Below, piece by piece: positions 42,686 through 47,444 of a stretch of DNA of 47,444 bases; position 1 is the stretch's first letter, and each line of letters begins with the position of its first letter. Position numbers and translations under genes: made by a program. The stretch covers positions 1 to 47,444 of the forward strand of contig JBGCFY010000123.1 in assembly GCA_045110315.1 (NCBI GenBank), given 5' to 3'. The DNA comes from CALFBG01 sp045110315. Its GTDB lineage: Bacteria > Bacteroidota > Bacteroidia > Chitinophagales > Saprospiraceae. The notes under the pieces are model-generated. The model was not told where the DNA came from, ran no database searches, and saw nothing but the letters and a program-made list of their open reading frames with translations.

Positions 42686-44581
42686 ATGGCTAAAGTAACT
42701 TATACAGAAGACAATATACGGTCACTAGATTGGAGAGAGCATATTCGTATGCGTCCCGGGATGTACATCGGTAAGCTCGGAGATGGCTCGTCACCAGATG
42801 ATGGGATTTACATTCTGATCAAAGAGGTTATTGATAACTCGATCGACGAATATGTGATGGGACATGGTAAGGTGATTGAACTGGTATTGACCGATGGAAT
42901 AATGACGATTCGAGATTATGGTCGGGGTATTCCTTTGGGTAAAGTAGTAGATTGTGTTTCTAAAATCAATACAGGAGGAAAATACGATTCTAAAGCATTT
43001 AAGAAATCAGTTGGTCTGAACGGAGTTGGTACGAAAGCAGTGAATGCGCTTTCTGATTACTTTAAGGTACAAGCCATTCGAGATGGCAAAACGAAAATTG
43101 CAGAATTTGAACTTGGTAATTTAACGAATAGTCCGGGGATTAAGAAAAGCAAAGAGGAAAATGGAACGCTAATTACCTTCAAACCAGATATTTCGATCTT
43201 TAAGAAGTATAAATTCGTTCATGAATTTATCGAAAATCAACTTTGGAACTATGCTTACCTAAACGCAGGTTTAAAGATAAAATTCAACAATAAAGTTTTT
43301 TATTCTAAGAATGGGTTACTCGATTTGTTGGTGCGGAAAACAAACACGGAGCAACTACGCTATCCGATTATTCACCTCAAAGGGGAAGATATTGAATTAG
43401 CAATAACGCACGGGCAACAGTACGGAGAACAGTATTATTCGTTCGTTAATGGTCAAAATACGACACAAGGAGGAACGCACCTTACGGCTTTTAAAGAAAC
43501 CATTGTAGGAACGATCCGTAACTTTTTTAGCAAATCTTACGATGCTAAAGATGTGCGAGCATCAATTATCGCTGCGATTAGTGTGCGAGTAGAAGAACCC
43601 GTTTTTGAATCTCAAACGAAAACAAAACTAGGTTCTTTAAACATTGGCCCAGAAGGTCCTACGGTTCGTACATTTGTCAATGACTTTGTTTCTAAAAAAC
43701 TTGACGACTTTTTACATCAAAACCCAGAAGTCGCTAAAGAGTTGCAGCGTCGAATTGTACAGTCAGAGCGAGAGCGTAAAGAGATTGCAGGGATTAAGAA
43801 ATTGGCTAATCAGCGCGCTAAAAAAGCCAACTTGCACAATAAAAAATTACGAGATTGTCGTATTCATTTCAATGATAAGCGGGGAGATGACGAAGTGAAA
43901 CAAAGCTCCATGGTATTTATTACAGAGGGAGATTCTGCCAGTGGTTCAATCACTAAAGCTCGAAATGTACAGACTCAGGCCGTTTTTAGTTTGAGAGGGA
44001 AACCGCTTAATTGTTATGGCTTAACCAAAAAAGTAGTTTACCAAAACGAAGAGTTTAATTTATTGCAGCACGCCTTGAATATTGAAGACGATATTGAAGA
44101 TTTGCGTTACAATAAAGTGATTATCGCGACGGATGCGGATGTCGATGGTATGCATATTCGGTTGTTATTATTAACCTTCTTTCTACAGTTTTTTCCTGAT
44201 TTGGTGCGAAATAATCATTTGTATATTTTGGAGACGCCACTGTTTAGAGTAAGAGATAAAAAAGATACTTTTTATTGCTACAATCAAGAAGAAAAGAATA
44301 AAGCGATTCAGAAATTGCGCGGTAAACCAGAAATTACTCGATTTAAGGGATTAGGAGAGATTTCGCCAGATGAATTTGGTGATTTCATTGGCGATGATAT
44401 CCGCTTGGAGCCCGTGACTTTACTGGACGATACAAATATAGAAACCGTATTGTCTTATTTCATGGGAAAAAATACACCTTCTCGTCAAGAGTTTATCATT
44501 GATAACCTTAGAATTGAGTTGGATGAACTTGCCGAAGAAGATGTAGCAGCAGCAGAAGAGCAAGTCGAAGCAATAGGATAA
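42686..44581 (+). CDS. parE: DNA topoisomerase IV subunit B (ParE-type)
   Basis: This 631-residue type IIA topoisomerase ATPase subunit drives DNA strand passage with ParC and decatenates chromosomes. The GHKL ATPase site includes EVIDNSIDEYVMG (Glu47, Asn51) and DYGRGIPLG, with GLNGVGTKAVNALS following. The TOPRIM domain has the catalytic Glu in FITEGDSASGS (about 412) and the DxD pair in IATDADVDGMHIR (about 481). Length suits ParE or a GyrB without its insert. The ParE choice rests on the RMRPGMYIGKLGDG start, which fits the Bacteroidota ParE type. No parC is beside it within the window. Confidence 0.9.
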   Translation: MAKVTYTEDNIRSLDWREHIRMRPGMYIGKLGDGSSPDDGIYILIKEVIDNSIDEYVMGHGKVIELVLTDGIMTIRDYGRGIPLGKVVDCVSKINTGGKYDSKAFKKSVGLNGVGTKAVNALSDYFKVQAIRDGKTKIAEFELGNLTNSPGIKKSKEENGTLITFKPDISIFKKYKFVHEFIENQLWNYAYLNAGLKIKFNNKVFYSKNGLLDLLVRKTNTEQLRYPIIHLKGEDIELAITHGQQYGEQYYSFVNGQNTTQGGTHLTAFKETIVGTIRNFFSKSYDAKDVRASIIAAISVRVEEPVFESQTKTKLGSLNIGPEGPTVRTFVNDFVSKKLDDFLHQNPEVAKELQRRIVQSERERKEIAGIKKLANQRAKKANLHNKKLRDCRIHFNDKRGDDEVKQSSMVFITEGDSASGSITKARNVQTQAVFSLRGKPLNCYGLTKKVVYQNEEFNLLQHALNIEDDIEDLRYNKVIIATDADVDGMHIRLLLLTFFLQFFPDLVRNNHLYILETPLFRVRDKKDTFYCYNQEEKNKAIQKLRGKPEITRFKGLGEISPDEFGDFIGDDIRLEPVTLLDDTNIETVLSYFMGKNTPSRQEFIIDNLRIELDELAEEDVAAAEEQVEAIG

Positions 44582-44630
44582 ATGAGTAGCTGTTCTATCG
44601 TTTTATAAATGCCTTGAAGTACTTCGTAGC

Positions 44631-44672
44631 AAAAATACCTCGTTGTCTTTTCCGACGCCGAGGTATTTTTTT
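44631..44672 (+). terminator. Rho-independent terminator of parE
   Basis: AAAAATACCTCG at 44631-44642 pairs perfectly with CGAGGTATTTTT at 44659-44670 around a 16-base loop, and further T follow. It lies 49 bases past the parE stop. The next gene, lon, therefore has a separate promoter. Confidence 0.85.
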
Positions 44673-45123
44673 GTAAAGAATAGTCTGCCTAATTGGCACG
44701 TGGATAGTATTCGTTTTAATAAGAAAGCGATGGTTAGCCTCGTTTTGTCATAATTATTCCCGTGGCACAGTACTTGACCATTAACTAATCAATTGTATAA
44801 TAGAATTTAGCTAATTGTAAGGTGTCATCTTGACATTATGATTTTATATAGTTAAATTCAGTTTATTGGAGATGTTGTTATAAGGCAAAATTTTATCAGT
44901 GATTTATATTTGTACTTATATGGAGAGATCCAATATTTTTTAATAACGAAGTTGTTTAAAAGTAGATATTATTAGCTGTAGCTAAAGTATTGTAATCCAG
45001 TACGTTCTTTTTTTCTTGTCACCGCAGCTACGACCGCGAACCTTGAAAAAACGCTGTCCTGATTTATTTTACGTTCAGTTGCTAACATCATTTTAAAATA
45101 ACCTCAAAAGAGGACGTTGTTTT
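44673..45123. other. 451-bp leader region of lon with repeat element
   Basis: An AT-rich region without a supported frame lies between the parE terminator and lon. It contains the repeat element at 44948-45100. The sequence TATATTTG near 44904-44911 resembles the Bacteroidota -7 promoter box (TAnnTTTG), but no -33 TTTG is seen at the right spacing. Confidence 0.4.
44948..45100. repeat. 153-bp element directly upstream of lon
   Basis: It starts with the exact 12-mer GAAGTTGTTTAA (44948-44959) and ends with CATCATTTTAAAATA (45086-45100), 23 bases before the lon start codon. It shares its start, AATCCAGTAC near 44994 and its 15-base end with the element at 27695-27895. Its interior, read on the minus strand, resembles the element at 42422-42581. 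No coding frame is present. Confidence 0.65.
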
Positions 45124-47444
45124 ATGAGTTTATTTGAAGACTTTTTTTTACCAAGTAAGATGAATGACGATACGGAGTTTATGCCACTTTTCTCGATCGA
45201 CGATGAGGATGATACGATGAATGGAGAAGTGTATCCAGAAACTTTACCAGTATTGGCACTCAAAAATACGGTCTTATTTCCCGGAATCGTAATCCCAATT
45301 ACGGTCGGCAGAGATAAATCTATCAAAGCGATTAACCGAGCGTACGAATCGGGTCGATTAGTCGCCGTATTATCTCAAAAAGATACTAAAATCGAGAATC
45401 CCAAAGTTGACGACTTATATCAAGTAGGAACTATCGCTAGAATTATCAAATTGTTGAAAATGCCTGATGGTACAGCAACGGTAATTTTACAAGGGAGAAA
45501 ACGTTTTAGCTTAGTCGAGTTGGTGCGAGAAGAGCCCTATTTGTTAGGGAAAATTCAGCCTTTGGAGATGCAGGACGTAGAGGACAAGCTGGAATATAAA
45601 GCACTCATTTCTTCGATCAAAGATATGGCGAAACAGATTATCGAAATGTCTCCGAATATTCCGTCGGAAGCCGTTGTGATGTTGAAAAACATTTCGAAAG
45701 ATTCGTTTCTACTTAATTTCATTGCTTCTAACCTCGGCGTCAAAGTTGCAGCCAAGCAAGTCGTTCTCGAAATTAGCGAATTGCATAGCAAAGCGGAAAC
45801 GGTATTGGAGCACATGGATAATGAATTGCAATTGCTGCAGCTCAAAGATCAGATTGAGAGTAAGGTGCGCACCGATATGGAAAAGCAGCAAAGAGATTAT
45901 TTTCTGAATCAACAACTCAAAACCATTCAAGAGGAACTAGGACAGAATCCTCAGGAAATGGAATTGAAGAAATTGGTGGAGCGGGCAAAAACTAAAAAAT
46001 GGTCGAAAGAAGTAGAAGCGGTATTTAATAAAGAACTGAAAAAGATTGGTCGCATCAATCCACAAGTAGCAGAGTATTCGGTTACCTTGAATTATTTAGA
46101 GTTGATGTTGGACTTGCCGTGGAATGAATATAGTAAAGATAACTTCAATCTTACTCGCGTCAAGCAAGTGCTCGATAAAGATCACTTCGGACTCGAAAAG
46201 GTGAAAGAAAGAATTTTAGAACATTTAGCGGTACTGAAGCTAAAAGGAGATATGAAATCTCCGATTATTTGTTTGCTCGGCCCTCCAGGTGTCGGAAAAA
46301 CTTCTTTAGGAAAGTCAATTGCGAAAGCCTTAAAGCGAAAATTTGTTCGAATGTCGCTCGGTGGATTGCACGATGAATCAGAAATTAGAGGTCACCGAAA
46401 AACTTACATCGGGGCGATGCCGGGTAGAATTATCAAATCCATCAAAAAAGCGGAGACTTCAAATCCCGTTTTTATTCTTGATGAGATAGATAAGGTCGGG
46501 AAAGACTTTCGGGGCGATCCATCTTCCGCGTTACTGGAAGTATTGGATCCAGAACAAAACGACGCTTTCTATGACAATTATTTAGAATTAGAATACGACC
46601 TTTCCAAAGTATTATTTGTCGCTACGGCCAACTCTTTGAGTACTATTCAACCTGCCTTGTTGGATCGAATGGAAATCATTGAGGTTAGTGGTTACTCGAT
46701 CGAAGAAAAAGTGGAAATTGCAAAACGACACTTATTGCCCAAGCAGCGAGCAGCGCACGGTTTAGAGGCGAAAGATGTCAAATTCAAAGATGAAGTTTTG
46801 GAGGATTTGATCCAATTATATACAAGAGAATCCGGCGTGCGTTCTTTGGATCGACGTTTGGCGGGCGTCATGCGAAATATTGCGAAGAAAGTGGCAATGG
46901 AAGTTAAGTATACGCCTACGCTGAAAAAAGCAGATTTGCCCGTCATTTTAGGGCCAACCATGTTTTCTAAGGAACTTTATCAAGAGGTACACGTTCCAGG
47001 GGTAGCGGTTGGTTTGGCTTGGACGAGAGTTGGTGGTGACATTCTTTTTATCGAAGCGATCCTGAGTAAAGGTAAAGGTAAGTTGACCCTTACGGGAAAT
47101 TTGGGAGATGTGATGAAAGAATCGGCGAGTACCGCACTTAGCTTTCTGAAAGCTAACGCAGAATCGCTAGGAATTGATTTAGCCGTTTTTGAAAAGCAAG
47201 ATATTCATATTCACGTGCCCGAAGGTGCCATTCCAAAAGATGGTCCTTCTGCGGGGATTACAATGTTGACGGCTTTGACCTCCGTTTTCAAAAAGCGTTC
47301 TGTCAAACCTTTTCTGGCGATGACGGGAGAAATTACTTTGAGAGGAAAAGTTTTGCCCGTTGGTGGAATCAAAGAAAAAATTCTGGCCGCAAAAAGAGCA
47401 GGAATGAAAGAAATTATTCTCTGTAAAGTGAACGAGAAGCACGT
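45124..47444 (+). CDS. lon: ATP-dependent protease Lon (3' end cut by window edge)
   Basis: The first 774 codons of Lon are present; the frame is open to the window edge. After an acidic N-terminal tail comes the substrate-binding LON domain, beginning TLPVLALKNTVLFPGIV. A coiled-coil region (KQQRDYFLNQQLKTIQEEL) follows, then the AAA+ module with Walker A GPPGVGKT at about residue 386 and Walker B VFILDEIDK. The protease domain has the catalytic Ser709 in PKDGPSAGIT and the Lys of GGIKEK (residue 750), so both catalytic residues lie inside the window. It degrades misfolded and regulatory proteins in the cytoplasm. The ATG at 45124 gives the expected start. Confidence 0.97.
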   Translation, partial: MSLFEDFFLPSKMNDDTEFMPLFSIDDEDDTMNGEVYPETLPVLALKNTVLFPGIVIPITVGRDKSIKAINRAYESGRLVAVLSQKDTKIENPKVDDLYQVGTIARIIKLLKMPDGTATVILQGRKRFSLVELVREEPYLLGKIQPLEMQDVEDKLEYKALISSIKDMAKQIIEMSPNIPSEAVVMLKNISKDSFLLNFIASNLGVKVAAKQVVLEISELHSKAETVLEHMDNELQLLQLKDQIESKVRTDMEKQQRDYFLNQQLKTIQEELGQNPQEMELKKLVERAKTKKWSKEVEAVFNKELKKIGRINPQVAEYSVTLNYLELMLDLPWNEYSKDNFNLTRVKQVLDKDHFGLEKVKERILEHLAVLKLKGDMKSPIICLLGPPGVGKTSLGKSIAKALKRKFVRMSLGGLHDESEIRGHRKTYIGAMPGRIIKSIKKAETSNPVFILDEIDKVGKDFRGDPSSALLEVLDPEQNDAFYDNYLELEYDLSKVLFVATANSLSTIQPALLDRMEIIEVSGYSIEEKVEIAKRHLLPKQRAAHGLEAKDVKFKDEVLEDLIQLYTRESGVRSLDRRLAGVMRNIAKKVAMEVKYTPTLKKADLPVILGPTMFSKELYQEVHVPGVAVGLAWTRVGGDILFIEAILSKGKGKLTLTGNLGDVMKESASTALSFLKANAESLGIDLAVFEKQDIHIHVPEGAIPKDGPSAGITMLTALTSVFKKRSVKPFLAMTGEITLRGKVLPVGGIKEKILAAKRAGMKEIILCKVNEKH

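Noticed and set aside
1..47444. Search by eye for tRNA genes, rRNA, CRISPR arrays, transposases, integrases and toxin-antitoxin pairs.
   Set aside because: None was seen. Repeats present are dispersed and not regularly spaced, and no frame resembles a transposase or Cas protein.
45124..47444. lon as a truncated pseudogene.
   Set aside because: The frame is open up to the window edge and all catalytic motifs are intact; it is cut only by the window.

Overview
The window is a gene-dense, AT-leaning stretch of an ordinary chromosome from a member of the Bacteroidota, most likely a Saprospiria/Lewinella-type marine or wastewater bacterium. The phylum call rests on a type IX secretion C-terminal signal on a PDZ protein, a TonB-receptor-like barrel with a carboxypeptidase-regulatory N-terminal domain, DUF3667, DUF6702 and HTTM proteins, the adk-obgE gene order, and the near absence of Shine-Dalgarno sequences. 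The order is inferred from the overall character of the proteins and has not been tested by a search. I see no tRNA, rRNA, CRISPR array, insertion sequence or prophage.

Layout. 1-5.2 kb: two membrane glycosyltransferase-type genes (one only a fragment), a two-domain fasciclin lipoprotein, a 1 kb non-coding region with large hairpins, and the MeaB-type GTPase. 5.2-9.7 kb: a regulatory-domain/DUF3179 fusion protein, a saccharopine dehydrogenase-like oxidoreductase and a chloramphenicol-acetyltransferase-fold enzyme. 9.8-13.7 kb: a translationally coupled pair of unrecognised genes, a TPR protein and a DUF3667 membrane protein. 14-18.2 kb: uvrA and an ECF sigma factor. 18.2-21.6 kb: a compact minus-strand operon, HupE/UreJ-like, DUF6702, yidD, hemB and a CobW/COG0523 GTPase, which has a metal-handling theme. 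22-25.9 kb: a secreted PDZ protein and a large outer-membrane barrel facing each other across a strong shared terminator. 26.3-30.6 kb: an NlpC/P60 lipoprotein, adk, obgE and a sugar-kinase/RapZ-C fusion. 30.8-36.3 kb: lysoplasmalogenase, L,D-transpeptidase, a glutamine amidotransferase of the PabA/TrpG type, CvpA and an RND exporter. 36.8-42.1 kb: a secreted unknown, a second glycosyltransferase overlapping a Ycf48-like propeller lipoprotein, a vitamin-K-dependent-carboxylase-like membrane protein and a small membrane protein. 42.7 kb to the end: parE and the first 774 codons of lon.

Most genes are housekeeping or envelope genes: cell-wall turnover (NlpC/P60, L,D-transpeptidase, possible amino-sugar kinase), envelope glycosylation, DNA repair and topology, proteolysis and ribosome maturation. 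The least explained signal is non-coding. The exact 12-mer TTAAACAACTTC/GAAGTTGTTTAA occurs six times, always between genes, and it bounds or marks short repeat elements lying just upstream of nlpC, parE and lon; a related element lies upstream of obgE. Other points worth a second look are the DUF3179 fusion, the kinase-RapZ fusion with a TTG start, the carboxylase homologue with its apparent catalytic lysine kept, the cysteine-less HemB beside a metallochaperone-type GTPase, and two candidate small RNAs ending in orphan terminators.
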